From positions 28,135 to 92,134 of the forward strand of contig CAZNLR010000017.1 in assembly GCA_964574215.1 (NCBI GenBank): a stretch of 64,000 nucleotides of DNA, written 5' to 3'. The notes below the pieces were generated by a model that searched no databases, was not told the DNA's origin, and saw only the letters and a program-made list of their open reading frames with translations. Shown here piece by piece: positions 52,210 through 61,632 of this stretch (position 1 is the first letter of the stretch; each line of letters begins with the position of its first letter). This DNA is from GCA-2725625 sp964574215 (GTDB taxonomy: Bacteria > Pseudomonadota > Alphaproteobacteria > Rhodospirillales > UBA2165). The position numbers were made by a program, and so were the translations under genes.

Positions 52210-53871
52210 CTAAAGGAAGTTCTGCGCATCGGCCAGATCGGCGGCGTTGTCGATGTCCAGCCAATGACCGGTAATATAGATAACTTTGATCTTACTACCC
52301 TTGTCCAGGAGGCGGGTGAACAGTTCCACCATGCTGGCGCTTTCCAACGATCCGTCCATTTTCATCTCTGCCAGCTCGCTCCGCACCAGTTCCGACCCGG
52401 TTTCGGAGAGTTTGGCGAGGCCGATCCATTCTCCGTCGATGTCGGATTCGGCTAGGTCAGGCGCGATTCGTGTGAGCGCGACGGCGTTCTCATCGAGGTA
52501 GCCGGTTTTAAACGGCCCAGAGCAGGAAACCAGATCGCGCAGCCGGGATTGAGGGTCGGGATCCCGTTCCCGCCACAGCCCGTCGGCCACCAGAACAATA
52601 TCGCCGTCGGTCGCCATTAGCTGATCCAGCACATAATGCCGGAACAGAATATCGCCGTAAGCCAAAATGCAGTCGCCGGTTAAATGATCCCTGGCGGCGG
52701 CCAGGGTCGCCGCTTCGCCGGTTTTTTCGAAATCGTCATTGTCCACATAGTCGAGAGAAGGAAGATTGACGACGGATTTTTTGTAGCCGCGCACCACGGC
52801 GATTTTTTTGATCTGCGCCCGATTGAAAGTGGTGACCAGCCGACTGAGCAGGGGCTGTCCCCGGACGTCGATCATACATTTGGGGTGGTCCGCGGTCAGG
52901 TCACCAAGTTCCTCTCCCCTGGAGGCGGCCAGTACGATGGCTCTGGTATCCGTCTGCCCGGTGGGGAGGTACAGTTTTTCGGCTTCCGCCAGTTCGTCGT
53001 TCTCCGCCAGTTCGAAGATGTCCTTAACGCTGGCAATCTCACTCTCCACGCCCAACAGGCTCTGCTCCCGGTGAATGCGGGCGGAGACTTCGCGCATGGC
53101 GGCGATGCCGGCGCGGATATTATGATTGGCCCAAATCACCACCGAAGCACCGGCCTGCCGGAAATCTTCGGTGGGTCTGGCGAAATAGGTGGTCGGCACG
53201 ATCACCACCGGGCAGCGATCATCCCATTGGTCCAGGAAGGACAATATCTCCTCGCCGTCCCGCTGCTTGGAATGGATAAGAATGGCGTCGGCGCCCGCTT
53301 CTTGATAGGCGGCGGCACGCTTCAGCGCCTCGTCCATACTCCAGCCGGAGATTAGGGCCTCCACCCTGGCGATGACATTGAAATCATCGTCCAGTTGGCT
53401 GTCCTTGCCCGCTTTGATCTTGCCGCAGAATTCATCGATATCGGCCAGCGGCTGGCTGTCGCCGATAAAGGAGTTGGTTTTCGGGAAAAGCTTGTCTTCG
53501 ATACAGATGCCCGCAATGTTCCGCTGACAGAGCTTACGCACGGCGCGGCGGAGATTGTTGAAATTACCATAGCCGGTATCGCCATCCACCAATATTGGAA
53601 TGGTCGTCGCATCGGCCATGAATTCAAGCATTTCCAGCACCTGGGTCCAGGAGGCTTCGTTGCTGTCCCGCACGCCCAGCGCCGCCGACATGGACAGGCC
53701 GGACGCCCAAATGCCCTTAAAACCGGCCTCTTCGACGATTTTTGCCGATATGCCGTCATGGGCCTCCATGAGGAATTCGACCTCGGGCGATTGCAGCATG
53801 GCCCGGAATTTTGCCGTCTTACTAAGCGGTCCCGGTTTCGAAATCGGCTCGGATTTGGACATTTCAACCAT
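52210..53871 (-). CDS. pepM: Phosphoenolpyruvate mutase fused to a PntC-like cytidylyltransferase
   Basis: A 553-residue two-domain enzyme. Residues about 20-290 are PEP mutase, which makes the C-P bond: VDGDTGYGN (95-103) and the diagnostic EDKLFPKTNS (125-134). Residues about 308-553 are a nucleotidyltransferase with IVLAASRGEELGDLTADHPK and CILAYGDILF. The same fusion with PntC, which makes CMP-2-aminoethylphosphonate, is known in other bacteria. The nucleotide loop reads AASRGEELG rather than AAGxGxRL. It thus covers the first and the activating step of phosphonate head-group synthesis. Start alternatives are 53871 and 53862. Confidence 0.93.
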   Translation of the reverse strand: MVEMSKSEPISKPGPLSKTAKFRAMLQSPEVEFLMEAHDGISAKIVEEAGFKGIWASGLSMSAALGVRDSNEASWTQVLEMLEFMADATTIPILVDGDTGYGNFNNLRRAVRKLCQRNIAGICIEDKLFPKTNSFIGDSQPLADIDEFCGKIKAGKDSQLDDDFNVIARVEALISGWSMDEALKRAAAYQEAGADAILIHSKQRDGEEILSFLDQWDDRCPVVIVPTTYFARPTEDFRQAGASVVIWANHNIRAGIAAMREVSARIHREQSLLGVESEIASVKDIFELAENDELAEAEKLYLPTGQTDTRAIVLAASRGEELGDLTADHPKCMIDVRGQPLLSRLVTTFNRAQIKKIAVVRGYKKSVVNLPSLDYVDNDDFEKTGEAATLAAARDHLTGDCILAYGDILFRHYVLDQLMATDGDIVLVADGLWRERDPDPQSRLRDLVSCSGPFKTGYLDENAVALTRIAPDLAESDIDGEWIGLAKLSETGSELVRSELAEMKMDGSLESASMVELFTRLLDKGSKIKVIYITGHWLDIDNAADLADAQNFL

Positions 53872-53924
53872 TGTACCGCAATAATGCCGTCTAAACCGTT
53901 CGAAATAAAGGCGTTTTGATTATT

Positions 53925-54677
53925 TTAGCCGCTGACATAATTTTCGATGGCCGGCAGAATTTCCTCCCGGGCCTTGATCAGATCTTCGGGAAAGTCGATT
54001 TCAATCCACGGCAGGCCGGAGATATCCTCGAAATGAAGATCGTTTTCCGGCGCTAATAATAATTCGCGGAACGCCTCTTCGTAGACGACATCGTTCTTAC
54101 CATCGTCGACGTAGCGTGCAACGATGCCCGCCAATTTGGCGGCGGAAGAAGACGACCAGCGGATGAATCCCGGCCATTCGCCCATCTCGTCGCATTCCGT
54201 ATCGATGATTTTTCGAAACTCGACAATTTTCCCATCCTTGATGCATAGCTTGACCGGTTCATCCCCGTGCTCGAAATTCTTATCCATGGGGATGTAGTCT
54301 TCACCGCGATGCCCCGTGAGCCTGCCGATGAGGTCAGGATGATAAAGGACGTCCGCATCCATAAACAAAATATCTTCGCCGCTGGTCAACGTTTCCCTGG
54401 CGTGCCAGAGAGAGACCATGCTGCTCTCAAGATACCTCTCATTCATCACGGTATCGACGAATTCTTGGGCGCCGATTTCTTTAATTTCATCGGCGATATC
54501 TTCGGCACGGTATCCCACTACCAGAGTCAGTTTTTCTATGCCCTGAGACTGCAGAATTTCCACATGTCGTCCAAGCAGACTTTTGCCGCCGAACTTCAAG
54601 AGTGATTTCGGAAGGTGGGAGTGATCGTTATTGGAGAGGCGGCTGCCGGTGCCGGCGGCGAGCATGATGGCGCGCAT
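53925..54677 (-). CDS. LicC-like nucleotidyltransferase (phosphocholine-cytidylyltransferase family)
   Basis: A 250-residue nucleotidyltransferase: MRAIMLAAGTGSRLSNNDHS, LPKSLLKFGGKSLLGRHVEI, ESSMVSLWHARETL and DILFMDADVLYHPDLI carry the NTP and metal sites. ESSMVSLWHA resembles LicC-type phosphocholine cytidylyltransferases. It may activate phosphocholine, phosphoethanolamine or aminoethylphosphonate with CTP. It lies 53 bases upstream of the PEP mutase fusion on the same strand, so two cytidylyltransferase domains are present in one operon, perhaps for two head groups. Confidence 0.82.
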   Translation of the reverse strand: MRAIMLAAGTGSRLSNNDHSHLPKSLLKFGGKSLLGRHVEILQSQGIEKLTLVVGYRAEDIADEIKEIGAQEFVDTVMNERYLESSMVSLWHARETLTSGEDILFMDADVLYHPDLIGRLTGHRGEDYIPMDKNFEHGDEPVKLCIKDGKIVEFRKIIDTECDEMGEWPGFIRWSSSSAAKLAGIVARYVDDGKNDVVYEEAFRELLLAPENDLHFEDISGLPWIEIDFPEDLIKAREEILPAIENYVSG

Positions 54678-54714
54678 TTAATTTCTTCCGCATTTGATTC
54701 GGTCAGTCATCGGA

Positions 54715-55707
54715 TTAGTTCAAATAATTGTTTTCTTCAAACCATTTAATGGCGTCGGCGAAGGCTAGATTGGCGGGTTTGGCGCTGTAGCCGAGTTTTT
54801 CCCCGGCTTTATCCGATTTATAAAACATTTTCTTTTTTGCCATATTAATGCCGTCGACGGTGGCAAACGGTTCGTTGCCGTTGGTCATCTTCGCCCAAGC
54901 TTCCGCTATATAAGCGAACGGCAGGACCGCGTTGTGCGGGATACTGAATTTGGGTGGTCTGCCGCCGGTAATTTCAGCAATGACCATCAGAATTTGTTTC
55001 AAGGTCAAATTCTCGCCACCCAATATATAACGTTCGCCGATCTCGCCTTTTTCAAATGCCAGCAAATGCCCGGTTGCCACATCATCCACATGAACAATAT
55101 TCAGTCCCGTGTCCACATAGGCCGGCATGGCTCCCTTAGCCGCCTGAACCACCATTCTGCCGGTAGGCGTCGGCTTGATGTCCCGGGGGCCGATTGGTGC
55201 ACTGGGGTTGACGATGACAGCCGGCAGATTTTCCTCTTGGATAAAACGCTGAACCTCCTGTTCGGCCAGAAATTTCGAACGCTTGTACGCGCCGACCATG
55301 GTTTCGAGGGAGGACGGCGTTTTTTCGTCGGCGGGTTTCCCTTCCGGTAAAACACCGAGGGTGGCGACGCTGCTGGTATAGACTATACGTTCGATGCCGG
55401 CATTGAGAGCCGCCTTCATGATGTTCCGGGTGCCGGTCAGATTGTTTCGTAACATATCGCCCGGATCGGGAGCCCAGATACGGTAGTCGGCTGCAACGTG
55501 GAATAAATACCGGCAACCGTTCACCGCAGACTTGAGAGAATCCGGATCGTTCAAATCACCAACACACGCTTCGACCTCCAATCCCTCGAGATTACGACGG
55601 TCGCTGGTTTCTCGGACCAGCGCGCGCACGTCATGGTTTTTCGACAAAAGATGACGCAGTACGGCAGCGCCGACGAATCCCGTTGCACCTGTCAATAATG
55701 TCTTCAT
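54715..55707 (-). CDS. hpnA: Hopanoid-associated sugar epimerase HpnA
   Basis: A 330-residue short-chain dehydrogenase of the extended NAD(P)-epimerase type: LLTGATGFVGAAVLRHLL (Rossmann), VYTSSVATLG, and the catalytic YKRSKFLAEQEV (YxxxK) with VNPSAPIGPRDIKPTPTG. This is the HpnA pattern of hopanoid loci. Its exact reaction is not settled; it is thought to act on the sugar or side chain of extended hopanoids. It diverges from ispH and lies just before the LicC-like gene on the same strand, at the joint between hopanoid and phosphonate genes. Confidence 0.92.
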   Translation of the reverse strand: MKTLLTGATGFVGAAVLRHLLSKNHDVRALVRETSDRRNLEGLEVEACVGDLNDPDSLKSAVNGCRYLFHVAADYRIWAPDPGDMLRNNLTGTRNIMKAALNAGIERIVYTSSVATLGVLPEGKPADEKTPSSLETMVGAYKRSKFLAEQEVQRFIQEENLPAVIVNPSAPIGPRDIKPTPTGRMVVQAAKGAMPAYVDTGLNIVHVDDVATGHLLAFEKGEIGERYILGGENLTLKQILMVIAEITGGRPPKFSIPHNAVLPFAYIAEAWAKMTNGNEPFATVDGINMAKKKMFYKSDKAGEKLGYSAKPANLAFADAIKWFEENNYLN

Positions 55708-55825
55708 TCTTAAGCGTTAAGGCCCGATCACAAATAAGTAAATAATGATTTTAAGAAATTGACACATAAGGAGTGCCGGTTCATCTTCTCACCTTGAAGC
55801 CGATCCAGATAATCTGAGTGCGGCT

Positions 55826-56830
55826 GTGCAAAAATCGTGGATAGATAAATTGAACAGTGAGAAACCTAAATTGAAGGTTTTGTTGGCGCAACCGCGCGGG
55901 TTTTGCGCTGGTGTGGTACGGGCCATCGAAATCGTCGAACGGGCACTCGAAATCCATGGACCGCCGGTTTATGTGCGCCACGAGATCGTTCACAATCGGC
56001 GGGTGGTGGAGACGCTTCGGGATAAAGGCGCCGTTTTTGTCGAAGAGGTCAGCGATGTTCCCGATGGGGCTGTTACCATTTTCAGCGCCCACGGTATTTC
56101 CGAGGTAGTTGAACAACAGGCGAGGTCTCGGGAACTTCCGGTAATCGACGCCACTTGTCCGTTGGTGTCGAAAGTTCACAAAGAAGGTAGCAATCACGCT
56201 TTGAATGGGCGCGATATCGTATTAATCGGCCACGCCGGTCATCCCGAAGTCGAAGGGACCATGGGGCGGATACCCGGTGGTGCGCATTTGGTCACCGGTG
56301 TTGCCGATGTCGAGCGTCTGGACATCAAAGATCCCGAAAAAGTTTCTTATGTCACGCAAACGACATTGAGCATCGATGACACCAGGGACATTATCGAGGC
56401 ACTTCGGACCAAATTTCCGGCAATAATAGGGCCCGATGTCCGGGATATCTGTTACGCCACCCAGAACCGCCAACAGGCGGTGCGGGAAATTTCTTCGGAT
56501 GTGGAAGTGATGCTGGTGGTGGGTGCGCAAAACAGTTCCAATTCAAACAGGTTGAAGGAGATCGGTGCCGATTCAGGAGTGCCCAGTTATCTGATCGACG
56601 ATGCGACCTGTCTGGATTTGGCTTGGCTCGAGGGGGTAAACACCATCGGCATTACTGCGGGCGCGTCAGCCCCGGAAGAACTGGTGGATGAGTTGCTCGA
56701 AAAACTCAAAGAATATGGCGACGTCAGCTTGGAATTAGTTAGTGGCGTCGAAGAGAATATTCAATTTAAATTGCCGGCGGAACTTGTCGAAGCCGATCAA
56801 AAAACCGCCCCGCAAGCCTGGGAGGCGTAG
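55826..56830 (+). CDS. ispH: 4-hydroxy-3-methylbut-2-enyl diphosphate reductase
   Basis: A 334-residue IspH/LytB enzyme making IPP and DMAPP in the last step of the MEP pathway with a [4Fe-4S] cluster. The cluster cysteines are in QPRGFCAGVVRAIEI, DATCPLVSKVH and DDATCLDLAWL; HEIVHN, GHAGHPE, TQTTLS and SSNSNRLKE are further family marks. The start is GTG 55826, and a perfect -35-like TTGACA lies at 55759 without a good -10. It is followed within 2 bases by hpnH, linking isoprenoid supply to hopanoid making. A second ispH elsewhere in the genome is possible. Confidence 0.95.
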   Translation: MQKSWIDKLNSEKPKLKVLLAQPRGFCAGVVRAIEIVERALEIHGPPVYVRHEIVHNRRVVETLRDKGAVFVEEVSDVPDGAVTIFSAHGISEVVEQQARSRELPVIDATCPLVSKVHKEGSNHALNGRDIVLIGHAGHPEVEGTMGRIPGGAHLVTGVADVERLDIKDPEKVSYVTQTTLSIDDTRDIIEALRTKFPAIIGPDVRDICYATQNRQQAVREISSDVEVMLVVGAQNSSNSNRLKEIGADSGVPSYLIDDATCLDLAWLEGVNTIGITAGASAPEELVDELLEKLKEYGDVSLELVSGVEENIQFKLPAELVEADQKTAPQAWEA

Positions 56831-56831
56831 T

Positions 56832-57965
56832 TTGGCCGTTCCTTTAATTCAACAACTGCGGGTCGGCGGTTACATCCTCAAACAGAAACTAAAGGGGGTA
56901 GAAAAATACCCCTTGGTGCTGATGCTGGAGCCCTTGTTTCGTTGTAACTTGGCCTGTCCTGGTTGCGGCAAAATCGACTATGAGGATGACATTCTCAACC
57001 GGCGGCTAAGCGTCGAGGAGTGCGTCGCCGCCGCTGAAGAATGTGGCGCGCCGGTGGTGTCAATTCCCGGCGGCGAACCATTGCTGCATGGTGATATGGC
57101 TGAAATCGTCAGGCGTTTGGTGACGGCCAAGAAATTTGTCTATCTCTGCACCAACGGATTACTGCTGGAAAAGAAAATCGATCAGTATACGCCTTCGCCA
57201 TACCTGACATTCTCGGTTCATCTCGACGGAATGGAAAAGCAGCATGATATGGCGGTGGATCAAGAAGGGGTTTTCAAACGTGCTGTGGCAGCGATTGAAC
57301 TGGCCAAGGAAAAAGGCTTCCGCGTCAACGTCAATTGCACCCTTTTCGACCAAATGACCGTCGAAGAAATCACCGATTACTTTGATTTTGTCTGCGATGA
57401 TCTCGGTGTCGAAGGAATCACGATTTCACCAGGTTACGCCTACGAACGAGCACCTGATCAGGAGCATTTTCTGGACCGAACCAAGACTAAGAAACTATTC
57501 CGGGAGTTGTTCAGAATAGGCAGGACGCGCAACTGGCGTTTCAGCCAATCCACCTTATTTCTGGATTTTTTGGCCGGCAATCAGAAATATCGCTGCATGC
57601 CCTGGGGCAATCCGACACGGAATATTTTCGGCTGGCAACGACCCTGCTATCTCCTGAGCGAAGGCTATGCGGAAAATTTTAAAGACCTGATGAGGTCAAC
57701 CGATTGGGATGCCTATGGTGTCGGCAATTACGAGAAGTGCGCCGACTGCATGGTTCACTGCGGCTATGAGCCGACGGCTGTCGTCGATACGGTCGCCCAT
57801 CCGTTGAAAGCGCTGAAAATTGCCATGTCGGGAATCGATACCGATAAACCGATAGGGGAAGACATTTCCTTAGCCAATCAGCGACCGGCAGAGTTTGTAT
57901 TCGAAGACGTGGTGGAACAATCAAAGTCCGTTTTCACTACCGATCAGCAAAGCGACGCGGCGTAA
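56832..57965 (+). CDS. hpnH: Adenosyl-hopene transferase HpnH (radical SAM)
   Basis: A 377-residue B12-independent radical SAM enzyme that attaches the 5'-deoxyadenosyl group to diploptene, the first step to C35 extended hopanoids. The cluster motif C38-x3-C42-x2-C45 lies in FRCNLACPGCGKID. VVSIPGGEPLLH and a cysteine-containing C-terminal part (YEKCADCMVHCGYEPTAVVD) fit HpnH. The start is TTG 56832 (AVPLIQQLRVGGYI matches the family) with GGAGG 6 bases upstream; the open frame reaching back to 56742 lies inside ispH and is not used. Confidence 0.95.
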   Translation: MAVPLIQQLRVGGYILKQKLKGVEKYPLVLMLEPLFRCNLACPGCGKIDYEDDILNRRLSVEECVAAAEECGAPVVSIPGGEPLLHGDMAEIVRRLVTAKKFVYLCTNGLLLEKKIDQYTPSPYLTFSVHLDGMEKQHDMAVDQEGVFKRAVAAIELAKEKGFRVNVNCTLFDQMTVEEITDYFDFVCDDLGVEGITISPGYAYERAPDQEHFLDRTKTKKLFRELFRIGRTRNWRFSQSTLFLDFLAGNQKYRCMPWGNPTRNIFGWQRPCYLLSEGYAENFKDLMRSTDWDAYGVGNYEKCADCMVHCGYEPTAVVDTVAHPLKALKIAMSGIDTDKPIGEDISLANQRPAEFVFEDVVEQSKSVFTTDQQSDAA

Positions 57966-58583
57966 CACTTTAAAAGCGGTATTGCTGTTGCGGCTCAACC
58001 TGATCAAGTTGCCGATTTCCCTTGGAGAACTTATAAGTCCTCTGATCACCGGACCAATGTGGGTATTACCAAATTCGTCAATCGCTTTTAATGCGAAACC
58101 GGGTATACGCTGTGATGCCGGATCGGCGACAACTCTCACGATATGAAACGGTAAATTAAGTTCAGATGCGGCCCTGCCGACGGCCATCGATTCCATATCG
58201 GCCACCGCGGTCCCGTAGCGTTTGAATATGGCCTCCTTTTCCGAAATGAGATCGATTATTTTGTTGCTGGAAAAAACCGGCGCCGAATGGGCATCCTGCA
58301 GGATTTCCAGAAGTTTCTGACGACCGGCAAAATCGCATTCAATTTCATCATTTTCACTGCCAACAACTTTTTCGCCGATGACTATATTTCCTGGATTTAA
58401 ATGGGGAGCCAAACCGCCGGCAATACCGAAACTCATCAATGATAAACAGCCATTGTCGGCTAACTGTTTGGCAAGATTGTAAGCTCTTGCGGAATCGGCG
58501 CCCGCACAAACGACATCTTCCGACTTCAAGCATCCGGCTTCGCTCTTTAATCCGGTGACGATGCCGATCCTTTTCAAGGTCAA
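57921..58583 (-). CDS. hpnG: Adenosylhopane nucleosidase/phosphorylase HpnG
   Basis: A 220-residue MTAN/purine-nucleoside-phosphorylase-like protein: IGIVTGLKSEAGCL, LMSFGIAGGLAPHLNPGNIV, VADMESMAVGRAASELNLPF and IVRVVADPASQRIPGFAL. HpnG removes adenine from adenosylhopane to give ribosylhopane. Its end overlaps the hpnH end by 45 bases on the opposite strand. The start is TTG 58583 or more likely the next in-frame TTG at 58577, which is 8 bases from AGGTG. It follows shc by 5 bases. Confidence 0.9.
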   Translation of the reverse strand: MTLKRIGIVTGLKSEAGCLKSEDVVCAGADSARAYNLAKQLADNGCLSLMSFGIAGGLAPHLNPGNIVIGEKVVGSENDEIECDFAGRQKLLEILQDAHSAPVFSSNKIIDLISEKEAIFKRYGTAVADMESMAVGRAASELNLPFHIVRVVADPASQRIPGFALKAIDEFGNTHIGPVIRGLISSPREIGNLIRLSRNSNTAFKVLRRVALLIGSENGL

Positions 58584-58588
58584 TTCAC

Positions 58589-60529
58589 CTACATGCCGTG
58601 TTTGGGCCGTTTGTCGTTCGCGTCAATGAGGTTTCTATATCGGGCCAAGGCGAGGAGCGGAAAATAAAGCCGATAACCATGATAACGCAGGTAAAATACG
58701 CGTGGGAAACCGACGGCATTGAAATATTCCTCTTCCCAGGCTTCATCTTCCATGAAATTTTCAATGAGGTATTTTATTCCTCTTGTTGCGCTGGGGTCAT
58801 CGACTTCGCCGGCGGCCATTAAACCAAGCAACGCCCAGGCAGTTTGAGATGGTAGAGGGGCCTTAATCCGTCCCCTCGATTCATCCCAGTAGGTGGCGCA
58901 ATCTTCTCCCCAGCCGCCATCAGACAACTGACACGATTTCAGCCAGTGAACGGCTTTTTTAATGTAGGGAGCATTCAAATCCTCACCGGCCGCATTCAAG
59001 GCGCTCAGAACCGACCAGGTGCCGTATATGTAGTTCGTACCCCACCTGCCGAACCAGGAACCATCGCTCTCTTGTTCCTTTTTGATATACTCGATTCCTC
59101 TGGTTACGACCGGATTGTGTCTGTCATACCCAATTTGAGCCAGAAAACTGATACACCGCGCCGTTACATCTACGGAGGGTGGGTCCAGCAAAGCGCCGTG
59201 ATCGGCGAACGGCATGTGGTCGAGAATGTAGTGTTCATTGTCGGCGTCAAAAGCCGCCCAGCCGCCACTTTTCGACTGCATACCGATAATCCACTCAGCG
59301 GCCCGTTCGATGGAATCATCGTAGCCCGATAACTCTGAACGATGCAGCGCCATGGCTACGACAGCGGTGTCGTCGACATCCGGATAGTGATCGTTTTTGT
59401 ACTGGAACGCCCAGCCGCCCGGTCTCACATGAGGCCGCCTGGAAATCCAGTCACCATAAATATCCGTGACCTGTAGATCTCTCAGCCAATCACAGGATTT
59501 TCGGATGGCGTCGCCATATCCGTTTTCGGGTACGCATTCTTTGGTTTCTAAAATGGCGTGGGCGGCCAAGCCGGTATCCCAGACAGGCGACAGGCAGGGT
59601 TGGCAATAGGCCTGGTCGCCGTCGCTTACCAAAAGGTTATCAATCGCCTTGCGGGTCGAGACAACGCCGGGATCGTCTTTGCTGAAATCCAATGCGTCGA
59701 ACACCATCAATGTATTAGCCATTGCCGGGAAAATACCCCCCAGCCCGTCTTCGCCATTCAGCCTCTCGAAAATAAACTTGAGCGCGCGGTCAATGCCTTT
59801 TTTCGTCAAGGAATTCGGAATGAGCGATTCGAACGGCCGCGCGACCCGGTCCATGGTAACCATTAAGCTGCCAAGCCAATGTCCGGTTGGATTGGCAAGT
59901 CGGTATTTCTCTTCTTTCGGCGGATTGAGAAATAACTCGTCGATCCTAACACTGCGCGGATTGCGGGCTTTGGGGCGTAAGGCGGTCAAAATGAGGAGCG
60001 GCATCGTCACGGTGCGCGTCCAATAGGAAACTTTGTTGATATGAAGGGGAAACCATTCGGGCGCAAAGAGAATTTCTATGCGGGCCACGGGAGTCGCTTT
60101 CCACGGAATCTGTTCGAACAATGCCAAGGTGAAGCGGGTAAAAACGTTTACGTTCACCGCACCGCCTTGATCCAAAATTGCTTTTCGCGCCCGCACCATA
60201 TGGGGAGCGTTTTCGTTGTCACCGGACAGTTTCAACGCGTAATAGGCTTTGACCGAAGAACTCAAATTTAAATCGCCGCCCGGGAAGAGGGGCCAGCCCC
60301 CGTGATCCTCTTGCTTGGCCCTTAGATAGTTGGCAATCTTACCTTCTATCTCGTCATCAATCTCGTCCAGAAAATGGTTGAGCATGATGTATTCCGCCGA
60401 AATGGTGACATCGGCTTCCAGTTCGAAAGCCCAATGCCCATCATCGGCCTGACTTGATTTTAGAATGGAAGATGCTTTCAGGATGGTATCATCCAGCAAT
60501 TCTTCCGGCACAGGAGTTGTAGCGTCCAT
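58589..60529 (-). CDS. shc: Squalene-hopene cyclase
   Basis: A 646-residue monotopic membrane enzyme cyclising squalene to hopene/hopanol, the defining step of hopanoid synthesis. The catalytic DVDDTA is at residues 384-389, and QW-type repeats occur throughout (DGHWAFELEAD near the start, GGWAAFDADN, SDGSWFGRWG, SDGGWGEDC). PHVRPGGWAFQY precedes the active site, and SQTAWALLGLMAAGE and FYLRYHGYRLYFPLLALARY close the chain. A 10-bp palindrome GCAACGTTGC lies 32 bases before the ATG. Confidence 0.97.
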   Translation of the reverse strand: MDATTPVPEELLDDTILKASSILKSSQADDGHWAFELEADVTISAEYIMLNHFLDEIDDEIEGKIANYLRAKQEDHGGWPLFPGGDLNLSSSVKAYYALKLSGDNENAPHMVRARKAILDQGGAVNVNVFTRFTLALFEQIPWKATPVARIEILFAPEWFPLHINKVSYWTRTVTMPLLILTALRPKARNPRSVRIDELFLNPPKEEKYRLANPTGHWLGSLMVTMDRVARPFESLIPNSLTKKGIDRALKFIFERLNGEDGLGGIFPAMANTLMVFDALDFSKDDPGVVSTRKAIDNLLVSDGDQAYCQPCLSPVWDTGLAAHAILETKECVPENGYGDAIRKSCDWLRDLQVTDIYGDWISRRPHVRPGGWAFQYKNDHYPDVDDTAVVAMALHRSELSGYDDSIERAAEWIIGMQSKSGGWAAFDADNEHYILDHMPFADHGALLDPPSVDVTARCISFLAQIGYDRHNPVVTRGIEYIKKEQESDGSWFGRWGTNYIYGTWSVLSALNAAGEDLNAPYIKKAVHWLKSCQLSDGGWGEDCATYWDESRGRIKAPLPSQTAWALLGLMAAGEVDDPSATRGIKYLIENFMEDEAWEEEYFNAVGFPRVFYLRYHGYRLYFPLLALARYRNLIDANDKRPKHGM

Positions 60530-60560
60530 TTTCTGTATTCACTGCCCGGCGCTAGTTGTC

Positions 60561-60570
60561 GCAACGTTGC
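60561..60570. promoter_or_regulatory. GCAACGTTGC palindrome upstream of shc
   Basis: A perfect 10-bp palindrome lies 32 bases before the shc ATG in the 161-bp gap after hpnD. It could be an operator or chance; no second copy was noticed. Confidence 0.22.
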
Positions 60571-60690
60571 ATTTACGCGTCAATTGCGAGCGCCTAATTT
60601 ATTCCCGTAAAAAACGAGATGTCCCCACTTCAAATTCAGCCCATGTTTTCCCGCCGAAACCCCCTTATTGTCAAGACTTTAAGCTAAAAA

Positions 60691-61569
60691 TTAGAAAAGC
60701 CATGCCACGAGAGCCAGTCTCAGTTTGTGAAACTTGGACAATTTTACGGGAACATCCAGGCGCTCCCAGCCGCGCTGTTCAAGGCAACGGAATAGCTGGA
60801 AGTAAATACTTTTCATAATAATTGCCGGCCTGATCAGCTCTTTACCGCATTTTTCTATGATCTCATCGGCTTGCCGGTAACGCTCTGCCGTTAAATCAGC
60901 CAGCTCAAGGCAGACTTCTGGAAGGGCCGGGTTTTCGATGATTTCGTTAATTGTCTCGCCTTCGATGCCGTGTTTGGCCAGCAGGTCGGCCGGTAGATAG
61001 ACATGATTGCGCTCGGCATCCTCATAGATATCTCGCAGAATATTTGTCAGTTGCAGCGCGTCGCCTAAAGCTTTGGCCAAAGAAGTGTTCATTTCTCCAT
61101 TTAGCCCGAATACCCGATTGGAAAGCCGCCCGACGGCGCAAGCCACCCGGTCGCAATAAAGCTCCAATTCCGCCATATCCGAGATACGCAACGCGTCGAC
61201 GGCGTCCATTTCCATGCCGTCGATAACAGCCATGAAATCCTCTTTCGCCAGATCATAGTCTTTGACGGGGCCGGCCAAAGCAAGGCTGATAATGTGTTCG
61301 GGATGGCCGGCGTAGAGCCGTTTGATCTCCGTTCGCCATTTTTCCAGGAATCCCATTTTGACTTCCGGACGGTCGGAGCCATCGGCAATATCATCGACTT
61401 CGCGGCAAAAGGCGTAAATTGCGAACATGGCTGTGCGCTTTGCCTCAGGGAGAATCCGCATGGCCCAATAGAATGACGTTCCCGACTGTTTGACGATGTC
61501 GGCCGCCATTAGCTTCGGATCTACTGTTGGTTTTTGTTCACCCAAATAGTTCAAATCCGGGTCCCCCAT
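60691..61569 (-). CDS. hpnD: Presqualene diphosphate synthase HpnD
   Basis: A squalene/phytoene synthase family enzyme of about 292 residues. QSGTSFYWAMRILPEAKRTA, the first aspartate motif YAFCREVDDIADGSD and the second ALQLTNILRDIYEDAER are clear. HpnD condenses two farnesyl diphosphates to presqualene diphosphate in the HpnCDE route to squalene. ATG 61569 is used; a GTG at 61590 and an ATG at 61509 are alternatives. It lies downstream of hpnC. HpnE, the FAD-dependent desaturase that completes the route, is not in the window. Confidence 0.93.
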   Translation of the reverse strand: MGDPDLNYLGEQKPTVDPKLMAADIVKQSGTSFYWAMRILPEAKRTAMFAIYAFCREVDDIADGSDRPEVKMGFLEKWRTEIKRLYAGHPEHIISLALAGPVKDYDLAKEDFMAVIDGMEMDAVDALRISDMAELELYCDRVACAVGRLSNRVFGLNGEMNTSLAKALGDALQLTNILRDIYEDAERNHVYLPADLLAKHGIEGETINEIIENPALPEVCLELADLTAERYRQADEIIEKCGKELIRPAIIMKSIYFQLFRCLEQRGWERLDVPVKLSKFHKLRLALVAWLF

Positions 61570-61632
61570 TCGTAACGCGGCGCTTCGCACCGGATGGCTA
61601 TAAAATAAGGCGCGGAAAGGACGGAGACAACG

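Noticed and set aside
56742..56831. N-terminal extension of hpnH inside ispH
   Set aside because: The family N-terminus and a well-spaced GGAGG support TTG 56832.
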